In this document: piece after piece, positions 1 to 12,700 of the stretch | Numbering within the stretch: the first letter of the stretch is position 1 | How the letters are laid out: each line of letters begins with the position of its first letter | Assembly: GCA_964036275.1 (NCBI GenBank) | Contig: CAXIWQ010000208.1 | Span: forward strand, 186,001-250,000 | Reading direction: 5' to 3' | DNA from: Litoditis marina | Lineage: Eukaryota; Nematoda; Chromadorea; Rhabditida; Rhabditidae | DNA length: 64,000 nt | The notes under the pieces: model-generated | What the model was told of the DNA's origin: nothing | Database searches by the model: none | Seen by the model: only the letters and a program-made list of their open reading frames with translations | Position numbers and translations under genes: made by a program

Positions 1-1846
1 GAGTTCACGTGAGCTAGTGAGAATGTAACCAACAAAACATTCTGTGATGTTTGTGTTTTCAACTGAGTGATGCGTGTAGATTGTTGTATTTAGCATAATA
101 ATTATTGTAATGTTCATAGACAATCTAGTACAAGAATTCTATGTAATGTGTTTTGTTCTATTCGATTCACACAAAGGCAAGGGTAAAATTGTGCTGTGAA
201 AACAAGGTTGAAACTTGTACGTTCTATTTCACTATGAGCAATAGGATATCGCCCAGTATCGTGTGTAAATTACCACTGAACCACCGTAGATACACTGGAC
301 AGTCGGTTTCTTGTCAAGCAAGAGTTGACTTGTCATATTTTGGCTAACTTCAACTTTTGGCTATAATTTAGCATGCGAACACACGATGCCGGCGCAAAAT
401 TTAGGATGTAATCATCGTTTTCACTTAAAAATTCGAAAACCTCTAAGTTTTTGAGGCTTTCGTTCATTTTTCACCTTTTCACTGAGCGATACCACCCTCC
501 GGTTTAATCTTTGACAAAGAAAGACCAAAAGCGGAGAATAAATGGACTTTTCCAAAATCTTTCAGTTTGCCAGGGTTATATCAACTCGTTCGATTTCACT
601 TAATTTCTAGTTCGTGGAATCTCCTGAAGATGCCGTAACCACCAACTAGAATAGCATCGTCGTGATTTAACGGCGAAACGATGCAAACAAAATTTAACTC
701 ATAAATTTTAATTATCATAGGAAAACATTTCTTTTCTTTCTAGATTTTTGTTAACTAAAATATAACGTTTTCGAACATATTAGTCTTTTAACTATTACTC
801 TATTAACTAACATTTACATTTTTTTCTAATACCAGACTAGTAAATCGTTGTGTGGTTTACACACTAGTCTGTTTTCAAGCCTAATTGCCACGTGTTAACC
901 AGTTAGCGCATTAGCATGTTAACCAGTTAGCGCGCACGTGTAAAGTAACGTGTCGCGCTTAGTGTCTATTGTTTGTATTGTATCGTCTGCTTGCCAGTAA
1001 ACCAGTCTACTCCCCCCGTCTCCTCATTTGTTCAGGTATATAACCTTGGTGTTTATATTTTTGTATGTATTAGTGTTTATCCTTTGGCTAAGGATACAAC
1101 ATAAATAAATGGAAGTTGGCTACGACTGTATTTGCCTGATCTTTTTAGAAATTGTGTGAAAAGCGTTGGCTATCAGATGCCAGAATCTCTATCGCACGAA
1201 TACAAGTGCGATTTTCTATGTGCGATTCTAGTTCGAATTTTTCCCTGGCCGCGCAGTGGCCCTGTTCTGTTTTGCTGCGGCAGCGATGCATGTGGTTTTT
1301 TCCCAAGCTTGTCCGTTGGATAGACCTAATAATAACTTAGGTTGAACGGTTTAAACTTATTGACAGCAGCGCAGCGGATGCCCAAACAGTTGATAATGAT
1401 TTGCGATGCGCTCAACGGTCGCGGCACCGACATTAAAACAATCTGACTTTGCTCAAAAGTCTGACTTTCCAAAACTTGTTTAATGTGAGAGATAAATGAG
1501 GGTATAATAAATTAGGTACATGGTAGATTGACACAAATAAATTCACATCATTACTAGGATATATGGAGATTAAACTGGTTCCGCAATCATTTGCATGAAA
1601 AGTGAGCACGGCCCATCGGAAGAATTACCCATATTTCAGGTGGCTCTAGAGACCATTCAGCGGACTGTAGCGAGCTTTACTAATCATGAAACACCGGAGT
1701 AAAACGACGTATTTCTTTATTTAGAAACTTTTGGACAAAGAAAATGTAAATCTCGGATCTTGTGGCTGTTGTGCAGTCAGCATTTGTCAAGATTCACGTT
1801 GGCACCTCCCTCACAAAAACGTTTTGATACGTAACTCCGATTTTAG
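1..1846. other. No supported gene
   Basis: I see no convincing exon here. The sequence is AT-rich. It contains a short direct repeat near 895-935 (the phrase ttaaccagttagcgc occurs twice) and stretches resembling intron or intergenic DNA. The missing N-lobe of the kinase that starts at 1847 may lie here or outside the window; I could not identify it. Confidence 0.5.
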
Positions 1847-3274
1847 TTGGTGGAACACTGCTGGACCATCTGGAGTCACGCACGGATGGGCTGGAGAAGG
1901 ACGAGATCGCTAACTTCTTCCATCAAATCACACAAGGAATCGCCCACATACACGCTCGTGGTTTCGCACATAGATACCTCAAGTTGGTAAGACCTGAACT
2001 GTGCATCGACTAGACACACTTGCGAGTTTCTCGTCTCTCATAACGTTCCAATCGCTTGTACTTGTTTGCAATGGGTTTCAGAATGACCCGATTATTTCTT
2101 TCAAACTATTCTAATAGTTGTTAGGCCTACCAACGGTCCTTGTTTTGCGTGTCAATGTACTTCCATAACTGCGAGCCAAGCAGTCTTGCAAACGACTTTT
2201 TATCAATCGTGAATGCTGCCAGCGTAAAAATTACATGCCTTCTAAATTTTTACATACGCCTCACTTTTTCCAGGTGTGTGTTGGATTTGTTCCATTCAAC
2301 TTTCGCCATTCACTCTGAGGGTTGAGAGTGAAAACGACAAATGATTTCTCGGCTAGAATGAGAACGGAGTGAAGAATAGTGAAATGATTCTTTCAATTTT
2401 GAATTTTGTGGCAGAGCGCACTAGAAATTGGAACACCCGTAGTTTTGGAAATGGGAAACTGGAAAATGCTTATGGCGGATGGAGAATACATGAGTTTATT
2501 TTCAGGAGAATATTGCTTTCACCAATGGAAGAAAGGATATTCTGAAAATACTCAACATGGGATTGGCCAGCAGACGACAGGATCTAACGGAAGGTTTACA
2601 TACCTTTTGTGGCTCGTACAGCTACGCTGCTCCGGAAATTCTGCAGGTGAGTTGTCACTGCATCTTAAAAACATGAAATTTGAAAGAGTAAATATGAACA
2701 TATATTAATATATATGCTAATTTATATTAGCATATTATTTATTAGCACATACTATTTTTAAAAACTTGATACGTTAAATTCACAGTTGAGAAGAAAATCT
2801 CAGCGGCGGTGCGCAAAACAAGTGTTCGAGTTTTGAGATCACAGCAATCTAACCAAACGAGTTTATGGTTTTTGTAATATATCGGAGAGATCAATTTGGT
2901 TCGATATGAGTCATGATAAATGAAATTGAACACATTTTTTTGAAGTTTCAGATTTTCGGATTTGGAAAAACATTACTCTGTAGAATTCCTTGAGGAGTCA
3001 CTCGCAATAGTACCAAAGAGTGTGCACTTTTCTTTTGTGTCTTTGTTCGTGAGTGTGCACGTGGTACCAGTTTGAGACACTGAATATAGCAACATGAATG
3101 AAACTTCTGCCGTAAATCAAAGCTTGACCCAGTTTTTTGTGACAGGCCTTACCTTATCGTGGCGACAAATTGGATCAATGGGCGTTGGGGGTCATTCTCT
3201 ACGTCATGACCTGCAGGGCCTCCCCATTCAAGTCTACAGAAGAATCGGCGCCTGCCTATTTAGCTGCCATCGCG
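1847..3274 (+). CDS. MELK/CAMK-like protein kinase fragment, predicted pseudokinase
   Basis: Three exons in consistent phase: 1847-1986, 2506-2646 and 3146-3274. They encode kinase subdomains V-IX: GGTLLDHLE hinge region, catalytic loop GFAHRYLKL, activation segment LNMGLAS, then FCGSYSYAAPEIL and LDQWALGVILYVMTC. The order and the GxAHR-LK context resemble MELK (maternal embryonic leucine-zipper kinase) and other CAMK kinases, which phosphorylate Ser/Thr. Two catalytic residues are replaced: HRD reads HRY (the base aspartate is lost) and DFG reads NMG (the metal-binding aspartate is Asn). If the reading is right, the protein should not catalyse phosphotransfer. The APE motif and the subdomain IX aspartate are kept. 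The N-lobe (glycine loop, VAIK lysine) and the end of the C-lobe were not found, so the model is partial. MELK is the best guess; the AMPK-related or TSSK families are alternatives. Confidence 0.72.
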
Positions 3275-3970
3275 GTGAGTTGAGATTTTTGATTCATGTC
3301 CTTTGCACGGTTTCAATGCTAAAAGTAGTAACTGATGAGTTTTCAAACTATGAATGGTACACAGTGAGAAAGGTTGACTTCACCACTTCGATCACCGCGA
3401 AATTTGGAACAGCTGTTTCTTGAAGGAGTTAAATTTGGAAAATTGCTCAAATCTCACACGCACGACCGTTCAGTATCGAGGACTATGTTGTTGTTTAGTT
3501 CGAGAAAACCTAGTGAATTTTATTTATTCGATCAAGTTCACCTCCTGAAGTTTTGTAGTTTGATGCCAAACTTTCCCTGACTTTTGTTAATGTTAACGCC
3601 GTATACTCTTGGCAGCAGTTAGTGCATCATAACGTGTTCTCGTAGTTGCTATTGAGTTCATGCAAAATGCTAATTTCTGACTAAATTTGGTTCTCGTACA
3701 TAGAAACAGAATAAAGCATTGATCTTGTGGTGACAAGTGGTGTGTGCGCGTCGCCAGCTGTGTTTACTGTTACGGGAAAAGTATTTCAGGCCGGTTTATC
3801 GATTCCGAAAAAAAAATACCAAGAATGTTCGCCACGGTGATAAGTCGAGTTCTGCATGTTAGTTTTGATGGAACTTGCCTTCTACTATCTCGTGACGAGT
3901 ATAACAGTTTCAACGTGCTTCTAGAAATGAATTCATTTTTGCGAATTATTCTTTTGAACGTAGGATTACA

Positions 3971-4080
3971 GACGTAGGATTACACGTAGAGCTGGAACGG
4001 GATTTTTATCTTCATTCTCGCCACGGTCGCGCAATGGTAGATTGTTATACACTCTGCTGTTGCCCTAGCCCCGGTCTCTA

Positions 4081-4090
<10 letters not shown>
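3971..4090 (+). repeat. CT-tailed SINE-like repeat, copy 1
   Basis: About 115 bases from gacgtaggattacacgtag to gtctctactatctct are nearly identical to the minus strand of 24733-24854. In this copy the unit runs straight into a (CT)n tract. A shared body with a simple 3' tail is typical of a SINE. Confidence 0.65.

Positions 4091-4146
<56 letters not shown>
4082..4146. repeat. (CT)n microsatellite
   Basis: Uninterrupted CT dinucleotides directly following the SINE-like unit. Confidence 0.95.
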
Positions 4147-4149
<3 letters not shown>

Positions 4150-4213
4150 CTCCTCTGTTTAGAGTTTTCGATGACTTTATATTTATTTTGATTCTAAATT
4201 TGATTGATTTCAG

Positions 4214-4297
4214 ACCTCCCTATTCGCTTTCGGTAGGCGAAACGATTTGGACTACCCGGTTCGTGCGCTTCGTCCTTTCAATTCACCAAAAAACAGA
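4214..4297 (+). CDS. Candidate exon, possibly of the upstream kinase gene
   Basis: After a TTTCAG acceptor there is an 84-base open segment (28 codons, containing LFAFGRRNDLDYPVR and PFNSPKNR) ending at a GTGAGT donor. It is short and has no recognisable domain. It lies about 0.9 kb after the last kinase exon on the same strand and could belong to that gene, but nothing proves it. Confidence 0.3.
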
Positions 4298-4809
4298 GTG
4301 AGTTTTTCGTTTTTGGCGAGTTCGTAGGCAGAGATAGAGAGAGGGGATAGATAACATTAATACATGATTAACTGTAATACTCTCTGTTACTATCTCATGC
4401 TCTCTCTCCCTCCCTCTCTCTCTGTTACTTGGTAAATACATTTATTGTCAGATGGTAATGGTGTGCCACCGCATGATGTTAGCGGTGGGACATGAGTGAA
4501 GTATCGATCGTGGGCTGGCCTTGAAGTAATAGAAGGCGGCCAGCGCACATATGATACACACGAGATAACAATAGATAGAATAGATATAACATGTATATGC
4601 AATATCACTACAATTAATATACTAATAATACCACTGTGTTAATATAAAAAAGAGAGAGAGAAAGTGAGAAAATTTGAAACTTTATATAAAATTATAAGTT
4701 CCCCTGCGCAAGCCGACTAGTTTGTCTATTACAAATCTTTTATCTAGACAATCCGAGCAACTATCGATCCATTTGCCGAAGGGGATGCTCTCACCAGTAG
4801 ATGCCCAAG

Positions 4810-4814
<5 letters not shown>

Positions 4815-4896
<82 letters not shown>
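4815..4896. repeat. (GA)n microsatellite
   Basis: GA dinucleotides with one short interruption (gtgaga). Long open frames of alternating Arg/Glu or Ser/Leu over this tract are artefacts. Confidence 0.95.
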
Positions 4897-4897
<1 letters not shown>

Positions 4898-5701
4898 CCC
4901 TAATAGTAATTATAATAGTTTTAGTTTTTCCATAATAGCTGTTTTTATCCTTGCCCTTTGATCTTGAAACCCTTTGAAGATCAGATTGAGCAAGAAGAAA
5001 ATTAGGGTTAATATGAAGGAGTGCCTTGTTAATTGTGTTTCTCATGGAATTTTGACAATCAAGTTTTGTAAAATCGAGAAAACAAGCACAGTGCAAACAA
5101 AATACGAAAATTTACCCGGCATGAGTTTACAAAACGGAATGAGGTTTCTAGTATTGGAATCTCGAAAAGGTCTCTGCGAAAAAATAATCGAGGAAGGAGG
5201 AATAAGGCAAGGCGCTATTTTAGGGGCCCTACTTGTCTCCGCGCGCGTAGCGCGTCAAGCCAGCCAGCTTTTTATTATTATAAAAAATTAATGAAGAAAA
5301 TTGGTCAACTCGCGATTCGTGTATGAATTTTGTAAATTATTAACGCGCGCGCGACGCGCAAACGTTGCGCATTCAATGAAAAAAGTAAAATTTTACTGAA
5401 ATAGTGTAACTTAAAACAAAATAGTTACAGAGTGTGTTGGTCAGGAATGCTTACCAAAAGTACAATCCAGTCGTCGTCAGTGAGAACAATGAGGTAGACA
5501 TAATTTTCAACTCTGCAACGTCACATACAATAGTTCCTAGATCCAATAGTTCATTTTGTTCATTTCATTTAATCCTAGAAAGCATTGAAAGCATAAAATT
5601 GTAGTGCAACATTTGCAGTGTGAATCAAAAATAATTAATGAACGCTCGAATCTTGTCATTACTCCTCGTATTGTCCTCGGTTCGACTCGTATCGTTTACA
5701 G
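4897..5701. other. No supported gene
   Basis: AT-rich sequence with a small GC-rich patch near 5235-5360 (repeated gcgcgcg). I see no exon before the TTTACAG acceptor at about 5701. Confidence 0.5.
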
Positions 5702-7427
5702 TCGCACGGTGTTCCTGCGGATGTGATGACATTTCCAGACGCATCCACAATTCTCGGATCAATGGTTGAAGAAGGTCGAATGAGTCAACTTTTCAGAATG
5801 AGTAAGTTAGATTTATCATATGATCTATCAACTTATATTTTCAAGGAACTTATCTCCTCAGATATTTGAAAACATGTTTTATTTTCAACTCGTTCAACGT
5901 TTTCACATACTTCCGCCGGGAATCACACATTTCTATTTATTCAGTACCTAATTTTTCTCCAAACAGACCGTATTGAATGCGGGTGAATTTCTTCCCGGTG
6001 GTTCATTTCAAACCGAACCGGATTCACACTGACAAAGGTGGAATTGAACCAATTCAAGTAATCATTGCTGAAATGGTCGACTACGTAACGCTAGTTTGAA
6101 CGTTGTAACGTTCATAACGGGTTGGGTCTCCTGTCAGTTTGAGAACTCAAGTGGTTTTATTTTTTGGTTTATTACCGAACCAACTGGTTCGGGAGGAAGT
6201 GGTTTGAATTTGGTTAGGAACAGTCGGTTGGGGAGACATTTGCCTCGAATGCGTTAGGATGAAAACTGTTTGCTATAGTCTGCGCAATGTCACGCCAGTT
6301 GTTTCAGAACTTGGGAAAAATATGGATGGATAATAGAATCCTATGTATTTTATATATCTTTAATCACTCGAATTAACTGAATATAAAACTGCTGGTTGCT
6401 GTTCTGTGTAAGTGAATTGGGTGGTGCAGCTGTTAGGATAATGTTCTGGTTCCAGAACGCCTATTGCCTGTTTCTAAGGAAAAGCAGTGGTGTCCATTAT
6501 GTGATGGCTACTATCGAATGGACAACCATTTTACAACTTTCCACAAGGAAATCGATGAGGCAGAGAAAAAGGTAGGTTCTGTTGTTCAACTCGTCTAAAT
6601 ATCAAAAAAGGAATAGAATCACAACAATTTAGGTTAATATCTTACAATGCTTGGAACATTGAAATTCGTTAACAACCGACAGCGAGATGCTTGTATGAAC
6701 AATTTCAACTAATTGATCATACCGGGCGACTTTTACAATTAACAAGAAGTCCGGAAAATAGGGATTATGAGAGTTGAGAGAAATATATGTTTGCTTTGCA
6801 CTTTTCCTATTGTGGCAAACGTCAGTTGCCTCGACCCTATTATCAAATTTTGTAAAAGAGGATGCTCTCGTCTAGTAGACTTGTTTTAGTTGATTCATGT
6901 AAACAGAATGTTGTCGTATCCACCAATAACCTTTGCTCCCCTGAGTGCGTTTTTTGGCTCTCGGGAGGAAAATCTTAACAAAATTTGCTTCACCGGAAGC
7001 CTAAAAACGCTCTCGAAAGAGGAAAAACTATGTGGATACGCCCTCTCATGTCCAAACTTTCAACATTGATTTCATAGCTCACTTGCGTGTTCGAGCTTCT
7101 TTATTTATTTCCTACGTTCATTTTCAGGCGCTGCTTTTCTATTTGTCCAATCTTCGAAACCAACGAGCGGTGGCATGGTTCGAGGTGGAGGGTTCTGAGG
7201 ATCGATGTGCTGATGATGTCGCGAGCGTCTTGAGATCGGCGGGTATCTACGTGTGGAAGGACAGTGCCGATGAGACACAGTCTTTTGCAGTGGAGGATAC
7301 GGAACAGAAAGACGACGTAACACAGAAAGGGGAAAGCTCCGACAACGATACCGACAATCTCAAGAAAACTGCCGAAGAAGAAGGGAAGGACGACAAGGAT
7401 GTGCCTGGTCGCTGCTGTGTCCAGTGA
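5702..7427 (+). CDS. Small C2H2-like zinc-finger protein with acidic tail, unidentified
   Basis: Complete three-exon model: 5702-5801 (ATG at 5726, 24 bases after a TTTACAG acceptor, which suits trans-splicing), 6456-6571 and 7128-7427 with a TGA stop. Phases agree at both junctions, giving about 163 residues. Exon 2 carries WCPLCDGYYRMDNHFTTFH, a CxxC...HxxxxH arrangement like a single zinc finger. Exon 3 starts with an aliphatic segment (ALLFYLSNL) and ends in a highly charged Asp/Glu/Lys tail. I do not recognise the family. A nucleic-acid or protein-binding role is only inference. A polyadenylation signal follows at 7475. Confidence 0.65.
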
Positions 7428-7474
7428 AGAAATGGTTTCATATAGTGTAGATTGGATCCTAATAGAATTTAGTA

Positions 7475-7480
7475 AATAAA
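7475..7480 (+). terminator. Polyadenylation signal AATAAA
   Basis: Canonical AATAAA 48 bases after the stop codon of the zinc-finger-like gene. Confidence 0.65.
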
Positions 7481-7489
7481 GACTGATTC

Positions 7490-8610
7490 AATTTCTCTTC
7501 TATTTTGCTCAAGAGACGTATGTGTACGTTGTATATCTGTTTGTGCATTATGTGTTGCTCGAATGTCTTCTGTCTTCAACAATTTTTCTCTCTTGCGAAT
7601 ATCAACCAAATTTACTCTTTTAGGAGCTTAAAAATGGGAGCTTCCCTCATATGGATCATGTGGGTATCCCTGAGTTTTCCGGTTGAATTAGAAATCAGAG
7701 TAGGTGTTGCACGCGCATTCATTTGACAAAGCGCTGTGTCTTTTTGAATGGCAGCCTGCACAGATCGTTTTCAGGTGTGCATGTTGAGAGAATTAGGTAT
7801 TTTCAAAGACAAAAATATATTTAGGAAAACATTAGGTTGTGTTAGCTGGCTGGTCGGGTGTACTTTGATTCCATGCGCGAAATTTTGTTTTGCTAGCTGC
7901 TGTCGTTGTTAGAAATTTATCCTGCTTTCTATTTACTGTGCTCATCATTCTATTCCACCTGTTTTCATGTTCAAGCCATTTTGTTGCAGTTCATGAAACA
8001 TTTCAGTTTTCCTCTCGTTTCTTTCATCACTTTTTCTAGATGTGGTTGAGCCCATTTCAATTCGCTAGATTATCTGTTCCATTGAGAAGTGTGGTTAATG
8101 GGAAGTGGACCACCACTCATACAGAAAGTGGAGTCGAACGTATTTTGAATGACATACACCTCCATTTACTGATCAGTGTTAAATTAGATAATTTTAGTGA
8201 TGCTCGAAAACTCATACTTTTTCGAAATGCGTAAAACATATTGAATGTGGGTGCACGCTGTTTACAGGGCGCACCCATAAGAAAAATGAAAAACGGCGAT
8301 CGTTCAAAATTTATACAATCATTTATGTGGTTTATATGTTTATATTGTTTCATTCTCTTTGTTTCATGGTTTCTAGAACACTAATTCATATAGGCTTTTT
8401 TACATAATTCAGTGACATCTCTCTTCCTCTTTTTCTTAGTCAATACAATTCTACGAATAAAACCAAGAAAGTGCTCTGCAATACATACAATAGATATCAT
8501 GCGTTTTTTTTGTGTTGGTTGGCTGTCTTTTGAAATCAATAATTACCTCCGTTTTCAGTCGTCGATGTTTAGTGGTTTTCTATTTTTAACCCGCCTTCAA
8601 TTCTCCAGTT
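7490..8610. other. No supported gene
   Basis: Intergenic-looking, T-rich sequence. No exon with both a plausible acceptor and a recognisable protein segment was found. Confidence 0.5.
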
Positions 8611-8615
8611 CTCGA

Positions 8616-8743
8616 TTAAAGAAGGACGATAATGTGGATCAATCTCGTGTCAACGGTCCTTTAAACTGCAATTGAAAAATGTATTGCAGTTTAAAGGACT
8701 GAACCGTTGCGATTGGACCACATATAATCGTCCTTCTTTGATA
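8616..8743. mobile_element. Foldback MITE (about 125 bp)
   Basis: The ends TAAAGAAGGACGAT and ATCGTCCTTCTTTGA are inverted copies. The complementarity continues inward with small gaps (aatgtgg/ccacat, aacggtcctttaaactgcaa/attgcagtttaaagga) to a loop near 8675. It is almost entirely an imperfect palindrome without coding capacity, as in miniature inverted-repeat elements. Confidence 0.75.
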
Positions 8744-8791
8744 CCCCTGTGTCACCAAGAAAACTAAAATGTTACCCATCACCGTTTTCAG

Positions 8792-8936
8792 TACTCAATG
8801 TTTGGTGGAACTGGGGGTTCATCTTTCGGCGCTAAGCCTCTATTTGGAGGTGCATCAAGTACTGCTTCTAGTACCGCAGCACCAGCCACTTTCTCATTCG
8901 GGGCTCCCGCGGCGACCACTCAAGCTGCTATAACTG
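8792..8936 (+). CDS. FG-nucleoporin-type first exon
   Basis: A TTTTCAG acceptor is followed after six bases by ATG (8798). The exon encodes 46 residues rich in Gly, Ser, Thr and Ala with FG-type motifs (MFGGTGG, KPLFGG, FSFGAP) and ends at a GTTAGT donor in phase 1. Such N-termini are typical of FG nucleoporins of the Nup54/58/62/98 type, which form the permeability barrier of the nuclear pore. No further nucleoporin exon is visible downstream. The next exon (9560) can be joined in phase, so this may be the first exon of the UVRAG-like gene model or an orphan exon. Confidence 0.5.
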
Positions 8937-9559
8937 GTTAGTTTCATCTGATTTTCACGGGAACTTTACATTCTTGTCACACAGTCGGTACCTATCATAC
9001 ACGAAGGGAAAATTATGCTCGAACTCACAGTAATATCGTTTTTGGCGCGAATGTAGTCGAATATATATCATAATAGCTGTTTCGCATTCTTCAAACAATT
9101 ACTCAGTAAGTATAGCACCAATTTTGTTCAATTTTGCGTTGAGAGGTCTTGACTGCACGTCTTTTTCTTCTTTAGTTTTGCTGTTTTTCATCCGTATCAA
9201 GCCCGAATCCAGAGTATTGAAAATATCCTAATAATGAACACTTCGAGATGCACTGAATCTGAACAACTCTGAAAACTCCTTGCAACCGCAAATACCCGAC
9301 TATAATAAAGCTTTCTTCTTCCCTTGCTTCGATTAAACTTGCTTCGATTAAACCTTTATTGGTTGGTTTAAATTTGATAGAATGTCCCTAGACAATCGAC
9401 TTGTTTTGTGACGAATCGTTTTTTTCTTTTCTGATTCGGAAAGAACCGGTTCGTTTTCAGTTCGGGAAGAAATTTACCGTCCCGGTCGCTTTGATAACTC
9501 ATTTTTTTCTTTCTTTCCGGTGGTTTTGTTTAGAAATAGGCTAAATGAAAAAATTTCAG

Positions 9560-9679
9560 GTTACAGGCACATTCGCGGGCGATTCGGTCAACTGAGGAGA
9601 CGATTGGAAAACAACGGAGGAAGCGGATGGTCCGCCGGCCATTTTATAGGAGCACTTCAATTGGTAAGTTGGTTTCTCT

Positions 9680-9771
<92 letters not shown>

Positions 9772-12700
9772 TTTCTCTCTCCCTCCATCCCTCCTGCCCA
9801 AGTCAATTATCATTTGTTTTCTTCACAATGTTCCGTATTCAGACGGATACGGATCACTTGTACCTTGTACTTTCGGAGTCACTTGTAGTTTGTAGCTTGA
9901 GAGGTATCGATTGTTGTAAAATATACATTTTATTTATTATAGTCTCTATTCCAGCCTCCGAGTCATTTCGTGAATGAGCAGAAATCGAGTCGATTGGACC
10001 AATTGAAGCGGATTTGTGCGAAGAAACGAATCGCTTTGGCTCAACTGGAGGATGAACGAAAAAAGAAGGTACGCTCATGAGATAAGCTGACTTTTCTGGG
10101 GAACTTTGATTATTTGATCTGTAGAGCTCGAAAATCCTCAACATTAGGGTTACTTTATCGTGAAAAGTTCATGAGATCACGTCACCACGTGATGTGATTT
10201 ATCACGTGACTTCACATTTTCACTCAAAGTGAAGGGCCCTCGTAACTGAGGATTCGCTCATAAGTTCAGCCTGTGGTGTAGAATGGAACTCGATCAATAA
10301 TCATTGTTTGCAGGTAATCTCTTTCCGATATCGGGTTAAGCCATTTTGATAATGTGGGATGGAAGGAATAAACATCTCTACCACTGATAGTACAACAATT
10401 TTAGGTTCACCAGGTTATCATATACTAATGTAAGTCTCATCTTAAAGGTCTAAAATAACATGTCTTTCAGACCTCACAGTTGTCGTTGCTGGTTCGCCGA
10501 AATGTTTCGATGGCAGTCCGAATTGAGAATTTCGATCGTTTCATCAGTGAAAGGAGGTTTGTTGCCTTACTTTGCTATCATACTTCAATTTTCTCGTTTT
10601 CTTGTCATGAAAAGTAGACCAATTTTTCAATAGAAACCATTGGCTGCATTTCAAATGCGACCAAAATCACTATACGCAACCGAAAAACTCGATATAGACA
10701 GTTTTGGTTGCATTTAGAAGTAACCAAAAGTTTTCCACAAATTAACTCTGGCTGCTTGTTTTGTATGTGGAAACCGCCGGAAAAGTCTAAGTTGAGTATA
10801 TGAGAATGTGAAGGTATAGAGAAGAAAGGAGATATTTAGTTTGAGTTTTGTTCGTTCTCTAGAAATGCGTTTACTAGTGTAAATGGCTTGCAGTTGTTGA
10901 TTAGAACTCCATGTTTAGATTGTGACCAAACTTTATCTGTAGTCTGATCGGCAAACACAGCAGAATTCTTGATTACACCTGAGAAGCAGGCCGATTGGCG
11001 ATGCAGCACAATCACAGTTTTTGTCTGGTTTGCCCAGTTAGTTCTCCCGGGCAGATTTTCCGGTTTTTCTGTGCGTTTCGAGCAGTTTTGAAACAGTTTG
11101 TTCAGAATCTTACAGGCTTTTACTGGGTTTACTTCTTTCTGTTTCAGGAGATATCTGGAAATGTACTCGAGCCTCCTGCGACTACGAAGAAAAGTGATGA
11201 TCAAGGAATTATCGGAGGTTTTCGACATAAGTGTGAGTAGTTTTTGTTTTTGACTTTTCTACTTTCACCCTTCTCTTGTCATTTGTACAGATGTTTCACC
11301 TTTGACGCTGATTGTATTCAATCCATTCCAAAGATTAATATACAAAGTGTCCGTTTTTAGATTTGAGAACGCGAATATCAACAATTTTGCGGTATTTCCG
11401 AGGATGGCGATACCGGTATCACCAGTTCACTTTCAATATGTAACTTAACTTTCCGCTTTATCTGTATTTGCGTTTTTTCAGTTATCCGTGGAGCGCGTTT
11501 CGTCGAAACGGATTGTCCGTGTAAGAAACTGGACTTGATACGGAATGTGCATCTACCTTCCATCGTTTCTCTAGCAGGTGGGAAGCAGTTGATATTTATC
11601 GATTTACTTGAATCTTTGTAGGAAATCTAACTAATTGGCCAGAAAAAATAGAATTGACTAATTTTCTAGCAAATCTGGTAAACGTTGAGATGTTTCTATG
11701 AGAAATGTGGCGTTATGGTCTTTACTCTTCACTGACATGTGTAGTTTGTACAGAACACAAGGAAGGTGTGCGGAATGAGTGCTTCGATTTAGTAGTGTGA
11801 AACGTATTGCTTTTCGTCAACGGAAATGGAGTCCGTTTTACTAGAGTGATATACCACATACCACAGATCATACCAGAAAGGTGTGAAGTATATCTCGATT
11901 TGGTAATGTGAAACTCATAGTGTTTCCTACAGCGAAAATGCGTTCCGTTCCTGACCATTTCCATAACTGTACTGAGGTACTAACTATATTGAAGTACTAA
12001 CTGCAGTACTAACTGTACGGAAGTGTAGTGTAGAAGTACTACTTGAAGTACTAATGCACTGAAGTATACCGATGACTTTGTTGCAGGCCACTCCGACAGG
12101 CAACTCTCCACGTCTCTCGGTCTGGCAGTCCATTTTCTATTGGGAATATCGAGGATTATCGATTACCCCCCTGAGATATCCACTACAATCGGCGGCCTCC
12201 ACCTCACACATATACGTACCAAGGGAGGACAAAACGTAGGTCAAAGATCAGTTGCTACACACGTGAAATATTTCAAGTCCAGAGCCTCACGTACAATTTT
12301 CACCCGCTAGTTGTCCGAAATTTCTCGCTTTATTGCTGAGTCGGTGTTTCTCATGGGGATGTAACTCTCCGCCCTGTAACTGACGCCATTTCACTATTCC
12401 GCGAAACTCGTGGTATTTCAAAGGCTGAGGACCAATGTTTCAATTTCATCACATATTCTGGTCAGTGATAGGTATAGATACGCAATGCACGTGTTCTAGC
12501 ATATAGACTATACATTATTCTTATTCTTTCTATACTGTAACATCTGGGTTTTTTCAGGTTGTCGTTGTTCGGAACGAGATGGCGCTCAGATAGAGACAGA
12601 CTTGCGCAGGCTGTCACGCTACTCAGTAAGTGGATGATATTCTCTCTCTCTTTCTCTCTTCCTCTCTCTTTCTTTCTCTCTCTTTCTTTCTTTTTTCTCT

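Noticed and set aside
9520..9977. Long frames rich in Ser-Leu or Arg-Glu over the CT tract
   Set aside because: They arise from dinucleotide repeats, which are open in several frames on both strands; the same holds at 4722-4961, 24260-24887 and 59395-59898.
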